From: Chryseobacterium gleum
GTDB taxonomy: Bacteria > Bacteroidota > Bacteroidia > Flavobacteriales_D > Crocinitomicaceae
NCBI GenBank assembly: GCA_945888625.1
Contig: CAMDAH010000011.1
Span: forward strand, 1-64,000
Direction: 5' to 3'
Length of the DNA stretch: 64,000 nt
In this document: piece after piece, positions 28,283-36,912 of the stretch
Layout: every line of letters begins with the position of its first letter
How positions within the stretch are numbered: the first letter of the stretch is position 1
Notes under the pieces: generated by a model
What the model was told of the DNA's origin: nothing
Seen by the model: only the letters and a program-made list of their open reading frames with translations
Databases searched by the model: none
Program-made: the position numbers and the translations under genes

Positions 28283-28675
28283 TTACGCCATAATTACACA
28301 GTCTGGACAAATTCCAGAAACTGTTAAAAAAACTTCAGCTACTTGATAGTTTGAAGGGATATTTAGCTCGATGTGATTATCTGCAATACAAGTGAGTTTT
28401 TTGCAAGTGGTGCAGCTAAAATGCAGATGGTCATGGTGCACGTGTTGTTCATGGGAGCAAAAGTTGCATGGAGCATAGTTAATTACGCCGTTAACATTGA
28501 CAATTTTATGGATTTTCATTTCCTTCACTAATCGCTCTAAAATTCGATACACTGTTACTCGGTCGCAAATGTTGTTTACCTTGGCAAATATTTCAGTTTG
28601 ACTCATCGCCGTTTCATTGACTTGTATAATTTCAAAAACTGCCTTTTTTGCTACTGTATTTCTTATTATTGCCAT
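28283..28675 (-). CDS. Fur-family regulator, probably Zur-like
   Basis: 130 aa, standard Fur length. Winged-helix DNA recognition helix about residues 38-50 (DRVTVYRILERLV). Metal-site features: HVHHDHLHF (78-86), a C88-x2-C91 pair and C123-x2-C126 near the end, the usual structural zinc pairs. The divergent partner is a His-rich TonB receptor, and candidate operators lie between. Zinc is the likeliest metal by partner, but iron or another metal cannot be excluded. Confidence 0.87.
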   Translation of the reverse strand: MAIIRNTVAKKAVFEIIQVNETAMSQTEIFAKVNNICDRVTVYRILERLVKEMKIHKIVNVNGVINYAPCNFCSHEQHVHHDHLHFSCTTCKKLTCIADNHIELNIPSNYQVAEVFLTVSGICPDCVIMA

Positions 28676-28691
28676 TATTTTGTTTATAAAC

Positions 28692-28704
28692 GCAACAACG
28701 TTGC
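28692..28704. promoter_or_regulatory. Candidate Fur/Zur operator 1
   Basis: GCAACAACGTTGC: a perfect 5-base inverted repeat (GCAAC/GTTGC) around AAC. It lies 11 bases upstream of the -7 element of the TonB receptor and 16 bases from the regulator start, well placed to control both genes. Confidence 0.55.
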
Positions 28705-28714
28705 ATAATTTTAG

Positions 28715-28722
28715 TATCTTTG
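28715..28722 (+). promoter_or_regulatory. Candidate -7 element for the TonB receptor gene
   Basis: TATCTTTG, a full TAnnTTTG match, between the two candidate operators and 40 bases before the receptor start. Repressor binding on either side would block it. Confidence 0.6.
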
Positions 28723-28727
28723 TAATC

Positions 28728-28740
28728 GCATCAAAGTTGC
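28728..28740. promoter_or_regulatory. Candidate Fur/Zur operator 2 (imperfect)
   Basis: GCATCAAAGTTGC: same layout as operator 1 (5-3-5) with one arm mismatch. It starts 36 bases after operator 1, just downstream of the -7 element. Confidence 0.45.
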
Positions 28741-28762
28741 AAATAAAAATTAGTAGAAAAAA

Positions 28763-31009
28763 ATGAAATTTATTTTCTTGTTTTTTTTAGGTTTATTATG
28801 CTGTTTCTCTTTCGCTCAAGGGGTAGAAATTACCTTATTGGATGAAAAGACGAAAGAACCGGTCATAGGTGCACAGCTTTTTATTTTGGAGACCGATCAA
28901 AGTTTTAAAACCAATGATTTTGGTAAAATAACCATTTTTGAAAATGACATGAAATCGTGTCAAATTCGAGTTTTAGCCACAGGTTATAAAAGTATTCTGC
29001 AAAAAATTGTACTTACGCCTTCGCTTATTATTACGCTAAGCCCTATGCATTTAGATTTGCAGGAAGTTACGGTGTCAAGTGGTTCCACTGTAACTCAAAA
29101 CAAAAATCCTTTCCACATTGAATCGCGAAAAATTAACGATTTAAATCAAATTCCTGCCCTAAACTTGGGGGAATTGATTGGTCGAATTCCAGGTGTTTAT
29201 TCCTCTTCATTGGGCAATGGTATCTCCAAGCCTGTTGTGAGAGGAATGCAAGGTATGCGCGTAATTACCTTGGTTAATGGACTTCGTTTAGAGGGACAAC
29301 AGTGGGGGGGTGATCATGGTATGGGATTATCAGAATTAGGTATTGGTACTGCAGAGGTAATCAAAGGACCTGCTAGTTTAATATATGGTGCAGATGCCTT
29401 GGGAGGTGTGGTTTCCCTTTTAGATGTTCCATTTGCTGCCGTAAATACCGCTGAGGTACAATTTCAAACAAGCCTCAATCAAAACACCATGGGAGCAGAA
29501 TCTCGTCTTTTAATTAAACAGTCTTATAGAAACTGGAGGTGGTTATTGGGAGGTAGTTACGCCAACCATGCCGATTTTCAAATCCCCAGCGGCCGATTCG
29601 CAAAGAATTCTCGTTTTAATTCCCTCGCCATGAAGGGGAGTATTTCTTTTAAAGCTAAAAATAGCCTACACCAATGGCGGGTTATTATGGATCATCGAAT
29701 TGCAGGAATTCCCGGACATACCCATGACTCATTGGCAACTCCAGCATCTTTTCAGATTGCAATACAGGGTAGAAGATATTCCCTCCCTTCTCAATTTTTT
29801 CGCAATTACCTCGCCCATCAAACATCCAATTGGTATGGGAAAAAGATGGATGCTCAGCTACTAATGGGTTACACTGCCAATAGGTTAATAGAATACGACG
29901 AAAAGTTTACCGTTCCCTCTTTGAGCATGCTTCTCCAAAACTTTATAGTAAATACCAAATTTTCGGTTAAAAAATGGGACAATTTGAAATGGATTACAGG
30001 AACTCAAAGCATGTTTCAGCTAAATAGAAATGCTGCTAATGCTTCCGATACCTTGATTCCTAATTCCAATACTTTTGACTTCGGTGTTTATTCAACAGTC
30101 ACGTGGAGCAAAGGATTTTGGGTACTGCAATCAGGCCTTCGGTACGACTTAAGAACAATTTTTGGAATTGATGAAAGTTTATATGGACTAACAGATTTCA
30201 ATTACAGTGGATTAAATGGAAGTGTAGGAGCCGTATTTTCTAAAAACGAATTTATATTTAGAACTAATTTTTCGACAGGTTATCGAGCTCCTCATTTAAC
30301 GGAATTACTTTCCGATGGATACCATCATGGTGCGTTGCGCTATGAAATAGGGAATAGAAATTTAATTTCGGAAAAGGCTGTTCAGCTTGATATCACATTT
30401 GAACACAACCAAGAGCATGGTGCTCTTACTTTAAATCCGTTTGCTAACCTTATCGATAATTATATTTTTATTCAACCCATTGATTCAATGGTAGGTGGAA
30501 TGCCCGTTTTTATCTATCAGCAAGCTCAAAAAGTGTTGTTTCTAGGAGGTGATATCGCTTATCATTTTCATCCACATTTCGCCCATAAATTACACTGGGA
30601 AATATCCGCATCATACATTCGTCCCTTTACAGGAAACGATAGTTCGGTTTCTTTAATTCCTCAGCCAAGATTAATGAATTCACTCAAATACGAATTTGCC
30701 TTAGGAAAAAAGTTACGACTTAAAGATTTACACCTGCAATCCACCTTACTTGGGGCTCAAAATCAAGTCGCTTTTAATGAAACACCCTCTAATTTATATC
30801 ATTTATTTGACCTGGGAATGCTCATTTCGTTTGGTAGAACCGAGCAGCTGACGCTAAATATTGGTGTTAGAAATTTATTTAATGCAAACTACATCGATCA
30901 TCTTTCCCGTTTAAAAAATATAAGTATGCCTTCTCCTGGAAGAAGCATATACCTATCTTTTAACTATTTGATTAGTTATAAACTAAAAACCAAAAACAAT
31001 GAAAACTAA
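28763..31009 (+). CDS. TonB-dependent receptor, ZnuD-like, probable zinc uptake
   Basis: 748 aa outer-membrane receptor. Signal peptide at 1-19 (CFSFAQ). A carboxypeptidase-regulatory-like domain (about 21-95) follows, then the plug (LGELIGRIPGVYSSSLGNG; PVVRGMQGMRVITLVNG) and a beta-barrel ending in an aromatic strand. The stretch SDGYHHGALRYEIGNRNL resembles the conserved loop of ZnuD-type receptors. His-rich loops (PGHTHDS, HFHPHFAHKLHWE) support a divalent metal, most likely zinc. It is divergent from the Fur-type gene and overlaps a small lipoprotein gene by 11 bases. Confidence 0.85.
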   Translation: MKFIFLFFLGLLCCFSFAQGVEITLLDEKTKEPVIGAQLFILETDQSFKTNDFGKITIFENDMKSCQIRVLATGYKSILQKIVLTPSLIITLSPMHLDLQEVTVSSGSTVTQNKNPFHIESRKINDLNQIPALNLGELIGRIPGVYSSSLGNGISKPVVRGMQGMRVITLVNGLRLEGQQWGGDHGMGLSELGIGTAEVIKGPASLIYGADALGGVVSLLDVPFAAVNTAEVQFQTSLNQNTMGAESRLLIKQSYRNWRWLLGGSYANHADFQIPSGRFAKNSRFNSLAMKGSISFKAKNSLHQWRVIMDHRIAGIPGHTHDSLATPASFQIAIQGRRYSLPSQFFRNYLAHQTSNWYGKKMDAQLLMGYTANRLIEYDEKFTVPSLSMLLQNFIVNTKFSVKKWDNLKWITGTQSMFQLNRNAANASDTLIPNSNTFDFGVYSTVTWSKGFWVLQSGLRYDLRTIFGIDESLYGLTDFNYSGLNGSVGAVFSKNEFIFRTNFSTGYRAPHLTELLSDGYHHGALRYEIGNRNLISEKAVQLDITFEHNQEHGALTLNPFANLIDNYIFIQPIDSMVGGMPVFIYQQAQKVLFLGGDIAYHFHPHFAHKLHWEISASYIRPFTGNDSSVSLIPQPRLMNSLKYEFALGKKLRLKDLHLQSTLLGAQNQVAFNETPSNLYHLFDLGMLISFGRTEQLTLNIGVRNLFNANYIDHLSRLKNISMPSPGRSIYLSFNYLISYKLKTKNNEN

Positions 31010-31214
31010 CCTTTTATTATTTGCCGCAGCAATTTCATTTGTTGCCTTAACTAGTTCTTGCAAAAAGAATCAATGTTCTGAATGCCATTATGACAAAGGC
31101 GGAATAGAAGTTGCTTTGGGAGAATTTTGTGGCGATGCGTTAGAAGACCTGGAGATGGTAGGATCATTTACGGATACAACTGGAACTTATGTAGTTCATT
31201 GTGAAGGACATTGA
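30999..31214 (+). CDS. Small Cys-rich lipoprotein
   Basis: 71 aa. Signal peptide with lipobox LTSSC (Cys21). After the lipid Cys: KKNQCSECHYDKGG (CxxC with a nearby His), then a helix and a terminal VHCEGH. It overlaps the receptor gene by 11 bases and ends before a terminator, so it is part of the same transcript. It could bind metal at the periplasmic side of the outer membrane, but this is inference. Similar small lipoproteins are common in Bacteroidota. Confidence 0.65.
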   Translation: MKTNLLLFAAAISFVALTSSCKKNQCSECHYDKGGIEVALGEFCGDALEDLEMVGSFTDTTGTYVVHCEGH

Positions 31215-31252
31215 TGCTTTAAAACCGAATTTTACTTCAGTTTGAATTTAAA

Positions 31253-31278
31253 GGGCTTACTTGGTGAGCCTTTTTTTT
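31253..31278 (+). terminator. Terminator of the TonB receptor/lipoprotein transcript
   Basis: A 7-base stem (GGCTTAC 31254-31260 with GTGAGCC 31264-31270, one G-U pair), loop TTG, followed by eight T (31271-31278). It lies 39 bases after the lipoprotein stop. Confidence 0.85.
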
Positions 31279-31300
31279 GTCATTGCCAAAAAGTATCGAG

Positions 31301-31640
31301 CTAGGTCTTTTGGCAAGGCTTAGCGCTAGCCTCTTCCACCTCCGCCCAGGCGGAGCGGAAATCCCTCCTTCGCACATGCGGAGCGGAACACTCGGCTAGC
31401 TTTAGCACGCTTTTATCGGCTCCGCTCGACCAGTTTTTTCGATGCCCTGTTAGTGAATCGAGTCCGCCTAGTTGGATCGAGAGACACGGATTATGTATTA
31501 ACAAGTTGCAGCGTCATCCCCCTTTATCCCCCTTCGAAGGGGGAAGCATCCCGACTCGATGCCCTTAGAGTGTTTCGAGTCCGTCAGCTGACGGATCGAG
31601 AGATACGGTAAATCGAGAGAAGCTTATCCCGACGTTACGT
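31301..31640. repeat. Intergenic repeat cluster (copy 2) with palindromes
   Basis: This covers most of the 472-base gene-free gap (31215-31686). It shares the words of copy 1: ACTCGGCTAGCTT, CGCTCGACCAG, TCGATGC, TAGTGAATCGA and ATCGAGAGACACGG (31476-31489, variant 31595-31608). It also has perfect palindromes at 31527-31544 (TCCCCCTTCGAAGGGGGA) and 31581-31594 (CCGTCAGCTGACGG), and 7-base arms CTCCGCC/GGCGGAG at 31340-31355. No gene is supported here. Confidence 0.8.
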
Positions 31641-31686
31641 CACATCTCAAAATCTTTTGTAGTTTTATCGAAGCAAAAAAAGCGAC

Positions 31687-33018
31687 ATGATAGAAAAAGG
31701 CAATAAAAAAACAATTCGTGCTTGGGTGATGTATGATTGGGCCAATTCGGTTTACCCATTGATTATTAGTTCGGCAATATTTCCAATACTTTATGAAGTA
31801 AATACAAGTATTAAAGATCCTGTAAGTGGAAAAACGACCTATGACATTATTTCCTTTTTGGGAATGGAATTTAAAAACACAGAATTTTATGCCTACTTAA
31901 TTTCGCTTTCTTATATTATTGTCGCTTTGCTATCGCCGATTCTTTCAGGTATTGCTGATGCAGGCGGTAAGCGTAAATTATTCATGCAATTCTTTTGTTA
32001 CATGGGAGCCATAGCTTCTGGCTTATTGTACTTTTTTAGTGCCGATAATCATGGGGTTGATGGTACACCATTTGAACTCGGAATCACCATATTGCCACTT
32101 TTTCTTGGAAGTATTGGGTTTTGGGGAAGCTTGGTTTATTACAATTCCTATTTGCCTGAAATCGCTGATTATCGCGAGCACGATAAGATTAGTGCGCGGG
32201 GATTTTCAATGGGCTACTTTGGAAGTTCACTGTTATTGATAATCATATTATCGCTTACCGTTTTCACTAAGACAATTCCAATAAAATTTGCTTTCCCATT
32301 GGTAAGTTTATGGTGGATTCTCTTTGCAACGTATTCATTTTATCATATCCCAAAATCAGCACCGAGCAATGAAAAAGTCAACGAAAATATTTTCCTAAAA
32401 GGATTTAAAGAACTTAGAAAAGTAGCGTGTGAAATTAAGGCGAATATTCATTTAAGACGATTTTTAGCCAGTTATTTTATGTACAACATGGCGGTGCAAA
32501 CGATTATGGTAATGGCGGTAGCATTTGCGAATAAGGAAATTAGAGGGATCAAATCATCGGACTTAATAATTAGCATATTAATTATTCAATTTTTGGGTAT
32601 TGCCGGGGCATTTTTGATGTCAAAAGTATCATCCGTTATTGGGAACATTAAAACAATTGGCATTTCAATTTTAATTTGGATTGGATTATGCGCAGTTGTT
32701 TTTAGTATTGTTTATGAACCTTGGCAGTTTTATATTGCAGCGGCTGTCGTAGGATTAGTTATGGGTGGTATTCAGTCTGTATCACGATCTACTTATTCTA
32801 AACTATTGCCTGAAACCAATGACTTAACCTCTTATTTTAGCTTTTTTGATCTGGCTGAAAAAATCGGATTAGCGATTGGGACACTGACTTTTGGCATAAT
32901 TGAAGGATATTTGGATATACGTTCTTCTATTTTGGCCTTAATCATATTTTTTATTGCTGGTTTTATTTTGTTGTTATTTGTTCCTAAATCGGAAAGACTT
33001 AATTCCAAAAACGCATAA
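31687..33018 (+). CDS. UMF1/BtlA-family MFS transporter
   Basis: 443 aa with about 12 predicted membrane spans. The start (RAWVMYDWANSVYPLIISSAIFP) and the motif region ADAGGKRKLFMQF are typical of the UMF1 (Atg22-like) branch of the MFS superfamily; later GGIQSVSRSTYSKLLPE also fits. Such proteins are thought to export amino acids or similar solutes, but the substrate is unknown. It is alone in its transcript by spacing (86 bases to dapD). Confidence 0.82.
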   Translation: MIEKGNKKTIRAWVMYDWANSVYPLIISSAIFPILYEVNTSIKDPVSGKTTYDIISFLGMEFKNTEFYAYLISLSYIIVALLSPILSGIADAGGKRKLFMQFFCYMGAIASGLLYFFSADNHGVDGTPFELGITILPLFLGSIGFWGSLVYYNSYLPEIADYREHDKISARGFSMGYFGSSLLLIIILSLTVFTKTIPIKFAFPLVSLWWILFATYSFYHIPKSAPSNEKVNENIFLKGFKELRKVACEIKANIHLRRFLASYFMYNMAVQTIMVMAVAFANKEIRGIKSSDLIISILIIQFLGIAGAFLMSKVSSVIGNIKTIGISILIWIGLCAVVFSIVYEPWQFYIAAAVVGLVMGGIQSVSRSTYSKLLPETNDLTSYFSFFDLAEKIGLAIGTLTFGIIEGYLDIRSSILALIIFFIAGFILLLFVPKSERLNSKNA

Positions 33019-33083
33019 TTTGATTATTAAAAAGCTTTAATTTTAATATAATTTTAGCTTAACATTACTGCATTGAAATACCT

Positions 33084-33091
33084 TATTTTTG
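33084..33091 (+). promoter_or_regulatory. Candidate -7 element for dapD
   Basis: TATTTTTG matches TAnnTTTG and ends 13 bases before the dapD ATG. No clear -33 box. Confidence 0.5.
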
Positions 33092-33104
33092 TTCAAATTT
33101 TTTT

Positions 33105-33914
33105 ATGAAAGAATTAGTTGAAGCAGCTTGGGAAAACAGGGAGCTACTTAAAAATCCAGAAACGATTAAGGTAATAGAAGCCGTAATTGAACAATTAGAT
33201 AAAGGGACTTTACGTGTCGCTCATCCTAGTAACGCAGCGGATTGGGTTTTAAATGATTGGGTAAAGAAAGCAGTAGTACTCTATTTTCCGATGCGTCAGA
33301 TGAATACATTTGCGGCTGGCCCCATGGAATTTCACGATAAAATGGCCTTAAAGCAGGATTATAAAGCACAGGGCGTTCGTGTTGTGCCTGGTGCTATTGC
33401 TCGCTATGGTTCTTATATCGCTTCTGGGGTAATCTTAATGCCTTCCTTTGTGAATATCGGATCATATATCGATTCAGGAACGATGGTTGATACATGGGCT
33501 ACTGTTGGAAGTTGTGCTCAAATTGGTAAAAATGTACATTTAAGTGGTGGAGTAGGAATAGGGGGCGTCTTGGAACCTTTGCAGGCAGCTCCTGTTATCA
33601 TAGAAGACAATGCTTTTATTGGCTCGCGTTGTATTGTAGTGGAAGGTGCAAGGGTGGGAACTGGAGCAGTTTTAGGCGCAAATGTGGTATTAACAAGTTC
33701 CACAAAAGTGATTGATGTAACAGGAGAAAAGCCCATTGAATATAAGGGATTTGTCCCACCAGGAAGCGTGGTAATTCCCGGGACCTACAAAAAACAATTT
33801 CCTGCAGGAGAATTTCAGGTACCATGTGCCCTGATTATTGGTCAACGAAAAGCATCTACCGATTTAAAAACATCGTTAAATCAGGTGCTGCGCGAACATA
33901 ATATAGCTATTTAG
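33105..33914 (+). CDS. dapD: Tetrahydrodipicolinate N-succinyltransferase
   Basis: 269 aa, matching DapD. It transfers succinyl from succinyl-CoA to tetrahydrodipicolinate in lysine/meso-diaminopimelate synthesis (peptidoglycan). An N-terminal helical domain (1-95) is followed by left-handed beta-helix hexapeptide repeats: VRVVPGAIARYGSYIASGVI, MPSFVNIGSYIDSG, and the conserved GGVGIGGVLEPLQAAPVIIED. Next gene purB is 74 bases downstream. Confidence 0.96.
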   Translation: MKELVEAAWENRELLKNPETIKVIEAVIEQLDKGTLRVAHPSNAADWVLNDWVKKAVVLYFPMRQMNTFAAGPMEFHDKMALKQDYKAQGVRVVPGAIARYGSYIASGVILMPSFVNIGSYIDSGTMVDTWATVGSCAQIGKNVHLSGGVGIGGVLEPLQAAPVIIEDNAFIGSRCIVVEGARVGTGAVLGANVVLTSSTKVIDVTGEKPIEYKGFVPPGSVVIPGTYKKQFPAGEFQVPCALIIGQRKASTDLKTSLNQVLREHNIAI

Positions 33915-33946
33915 TTCATTTTTTTCACAATATCAACCTTAAATCG

Positions 33947-33954
33947 TACCTTTG
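33947..33954 (+). promoter_or_regulatory. Candidate -7 element for purB
   Basis: TACCTTTG matches TAnnTTTG and ends 34 bases before the purB ATG. No clear -33 box. Confidence 0.45.
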
Positions 33955-33988
33955 GAAGCTTAATGAATTAATCTAATTTTAGGCGCTA

Positions 33989-35350
33989 ATGGAACTCACC
34001 CCGCTCACAGCAATTTCTCCGATAGACGGCAGGTACCATTCCAAAACGAACCCACTACAGATTTACTTTTCTGAGTTCGGTTTGATAAAATACAGGGTGT
34101 TCGTTGAAGTTTCTTATTTTATTGCCTTATGCGAATTACCGTTGCCAGCACTTTCTGATTTTCCGAAAAGAGGCATTGCTTTGATGCGAGGTTGGTGCGA
34201 TCATTTTTCAGAGGCAGATGCGCAATGGATTAAAGATTCGGAGAAGATAACCAATCACGATGTCAAGGCTGTTGAATATTTTTTAAAACACAAATTTGAA
34301 GGAGAAGGATGGGTAAAGTATACTGAATTCATTCATTTTGGACTTACCTCTCAAGACATTAACAATACTGCAATTCCTTTGTCATTAAAAGATGGCCTCG
34401 AGCAGGTTATTTTCCCCGAATATGAAAAGGTGATTGGTAAACTAAGAACTTTTGCCATTCAGTGGAAAGATGTTCCTATGTTGGCAAGAACGCATGGTCA
34501 GGCTGCTTCCCCAACAAGATTAGGAAAAGAGATTCAAGTTTTTCAAGAACGATTAGCAGGTCAGCTTCGTGTGGCCAAATCGATACCTTCCACGGCAAAG
34601 TTTGGTGGGGCAACCGGTAATTTTAATGCGCATCATGTCGCCTATCCAAGTACTGATTGGGTAAATTTTAGCAATGCATTTTTGGATTCATTGGGTTTAA
34701 AGAGAAATCAAACGACCACCCAAATTGACCATTACGATACCTTAGCGGCTCTTTTGGATGCATTAAAACGGATGAATACCATACTGATCGATTTAAATCG
34801 CGATATGTGGACCTACATTTCCATGGATTATTTCAAACAAGAATTAAAAGAGGGTGAGATTGGGTCATCGGCAATGCCACACAAAGTGAACCCCATCGAT
34901 TTTGAGAATTCAGAAGGTAATTTAGGTATAGCCAATGCCCTTTTTGAACATTTGTCTGCAAAATTACCGATCTCTCGATTACAGCGTGATTTAACAGATT
35001 CTACTGTTTTGAGAAGTATTGGTGTTCCGCTAGGCCACAGCTTGATTTCAGTCTTATCTACTTTGAAAGGCTTGGATAAGTTGGTATTGAATGAAGCCAA
35101 ATTAAAAGCAGATTTGGAGGATAATTGGGCAGTAATAGCAGAAGCGATCCAAACCATTTTACGCAGAGAGCAATTCGAAAAGCCTTATGAGGCTTTAAAA
35201 CAATTGACTAGGAAAAATGAAAAAGTAACCAAGGATACTGTTCATGATTTCATTGATAAGCTGGATATTTCTTCAGCGCTAAAAGAGGAACTTAAAAATA
35301 TAACACCTTGGAATTATCTTGGCGTGCAACTCGTAAATGATACCTTATGA
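33989..35350 (+). CDS. purB: Adenylosuccinate lyase
   Basis: 453 aa. It splits adenylosuccinate and SAICAR in purine synthesis. The signature loop GSSAMPHKVNPIDFEN (about 291-306, catalytic Ser) is present, as are TSQDINNTA and ARTHGQAASPT. It is of the E. coli-type PurB length class. It overlaps the start of an exported-protein gene by 4 bases (ATGA), indicating coupling. Confidence 0.97.
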   Translation: MELTPLTAISPIDGRYHSKTNPLQIYFSEFGLIKYRVFVEVSYFIALCELPLPALSDFPKRGIALMRGWCDHFSEADAQWIKDSEKITNHDVKAVEYFLKHKFEGEGWVKYTEFIHFGLTSQDINNTAIPLSLKDGLEQVIFPEYEKVIGKLRTFAIQWKDVPMLARTHGQAASPTRLGKEIQVFQERLAGQLRVAKSIPSTAKFGGATGNFNAHHVAYPSTDWVNFSNAFLDSLGLKRNQTTTQIDHYDTLAALLDALKRMNTILIDLNRDMWTYISMDYFKQELKEGEIGSSAMPHKVNPIDFENSEGNLGIANALFEHLSAKLPISRLQRDLTDSTVLRSIGVPLGHSLISVLSTLKGLDKLVLNEAKLKADLEDNWAVIAEAIQTILRREQFEKPYEALKQLTRKNEKVTKDTVHDFIDKLDISSALKEELKNITPWNYLGVQLVNDTL

Positions 35351-36912
35351 AAGTTATAATTAGTGCGATGCTATTTATGTTATCCTTGCCATTATTTTGT
35401 CAGGATTTTCCTATTCAATGGGGACCAATTTTACGTAGTTCCGGTTACTTACTAGACATCATTCCTAAAAATAACACGTCATTTTATTCGCTAAGATGGA
35501 CGAGTGGCTTGGGTAGTTTTCGAATAGTTGAACACGATAACTTGGTGGAAGTTCAACAAGCTAGAATTAAGCCAGTCATTGAGTCGGGTTACGCAGCAAT
35601 TGAATCTGCGCACTATCACGGGGGCAAATTAGTTGTTTTTTTATCGGATAGAGCTAACGGAATGATGGGGCTCTACAGCCAAGAGTTAGGGGATGATTTA
35701 TTACCGTTGGGCCCAACAAGCCTAATTGCTGAATATACGAATGGGAAGGTAGGGGCCAAGCCAAATTTTAACATAATTAGCTCTCAAAACAGAAAATACT
35801 TAGGCGTTGTTTGGGAAATACCTGGAAGAAGGGTAACAAGTGATGTTTATGGATATGTTATTTTAGATTCCACCTTAAACGCTATTCAAAGCGGCGAGTA
35901 CACCTTGCCGTTTGAAGGAAATATGAGCACAATAAACGAAGATCATATTTCTAATTCGGGGGATTATTTTTTATTAGTAACCGAACACAAAGAACGAAAT
36001 GATCGCTTGCTCGTGAGGTCTTTTGAAAATTTTAAAGCAATACATATTTATAAGATTCGTCAAAATGAATTAAAGGAATTTAGCATTGACGTCGCGGGGA
36101 AAAGAATTGATGACATTTTCATTTCTTCTAACGATCAAAATATTATTGCGCTTTCAGGACTATATGGCAACGGAAATTTTCAAGGTGTGGAAGGTGTTTT
36201 TTCGGTTCGATTGGACGCTAATGCTGATACCATTTCTAATCAGAGCATGGTGCCGTTTAGCACGCAAATCCTTAAGGATAACCTCACTGATCGACAAATG
36301 GATCGCATGGAAAGACGCTCCCAATCCAATGGCCAGTCGCCTCAAATATATAATTATACCCTGCGTGGAATCTTCACGCTACAAGATGGCACGTCAATTG
36401 GTTCTGTGGAACAATATTTTGTTCAAACAAGGACAAATTATGATTCGCGAACTGGTATATCCACTACCACAAGTTATTATTACTACAACGATATAATCGC
36501 TTTTCGAATCGGACTAGATGGTAAATTTATGTGGGAAACACGCATTGATAAACAACAGGTATCTGTTAACGACGGCGGACCCTACAGTTCTTATATTAGC
36601 TTCACAAATGAAAAATCGTTCAATTTTATCTTTAATGATAACAAACGAAACTACAACGAGCTAGGTGATTATTCTCAGTTTGAAGTCAATTCAAGTTATT
36701 CCTATAACTTATCTCAAAGAAATAATGTAGTTGCTAATTGCACCATTGACATTGCCTCAGGTTTAATGGAAAGAAAGGTATTGTTTTCAAGGAAAGAATT
36801 GTCCTCTATAATCTTACCTAAAATGGTTAAAATCAATCAAAAAGATAAAGAATTATTACTTTTTGCTATCGCCAGAGGGAAAGAACGTTTTGGTATTTTA
36901 TCCTACAAGTGA
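35347..36912 (+). CDS. Exported protein of unknown function
   Basis: 521 aa. Signal peptide at 1-19 (MLSLPLFCQD). The rest is polar and beta-rich, with no T9SS tail and no recognised domain; a poly-Tyr segment TTSYYYYND lies near residue 375. It probably resides in the periplasm. It is coupled to purB (4-base overlap) and to the M1 peptidase gene (1-base overlap), so the three are one transcription unit. No function can be proposed. Confidence 0.6.
   Translation: MKVIISAMLFMLSLPLFCQDFPIQWGPILRSSGYLLDIIPKNNTSFYSLRWTSGLGSFRIVEHDNLVEVQQARIKPVIESGYAAIESAHYHGGKLVVFLSDRANGMMGLYSQELGDDLLPLGPTSLIAEYTNGKVGAKPNFNIISSQNRKYLGVVWEIPGRRVTSDVYGYVILDSTLNAIQSGEYTLPFEGNMSTINEDHISNSGDYFLLVTEHKERNDRLLVRSFENFKAIHIYKIRQNELKEFSIDVAGKRIDDIFISSNDQNIIALSGLYGNGNFQGVEGVFSVRLDANADTISNQSMVPFSTQILKDNLTDRQMDRMERRSQSNGQSPQIYNYTLRGIFTLQDGTSIGSVEQYFVQTRTNYDSRTGISTTTSYYYYNDIIAFRIGLDGKFMWETRIDKQQVSVNDGGPYSSYISFTNEKSFNFIFNDNKRNYNELGDYSQFEVNSSYSYNLSQRNNVVANCTIDIASGLMERKVLFSRKELSSIILPKMVKINQKDKELLLFAIARGKERFGILSYK

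Noticed and set aside
31301-31504. Minus-strand open frame of 67 codons in the repeat cluster
   Set aside because: It lies entirely on palindromic repeat DNA, has no family resemblance and no promoter.
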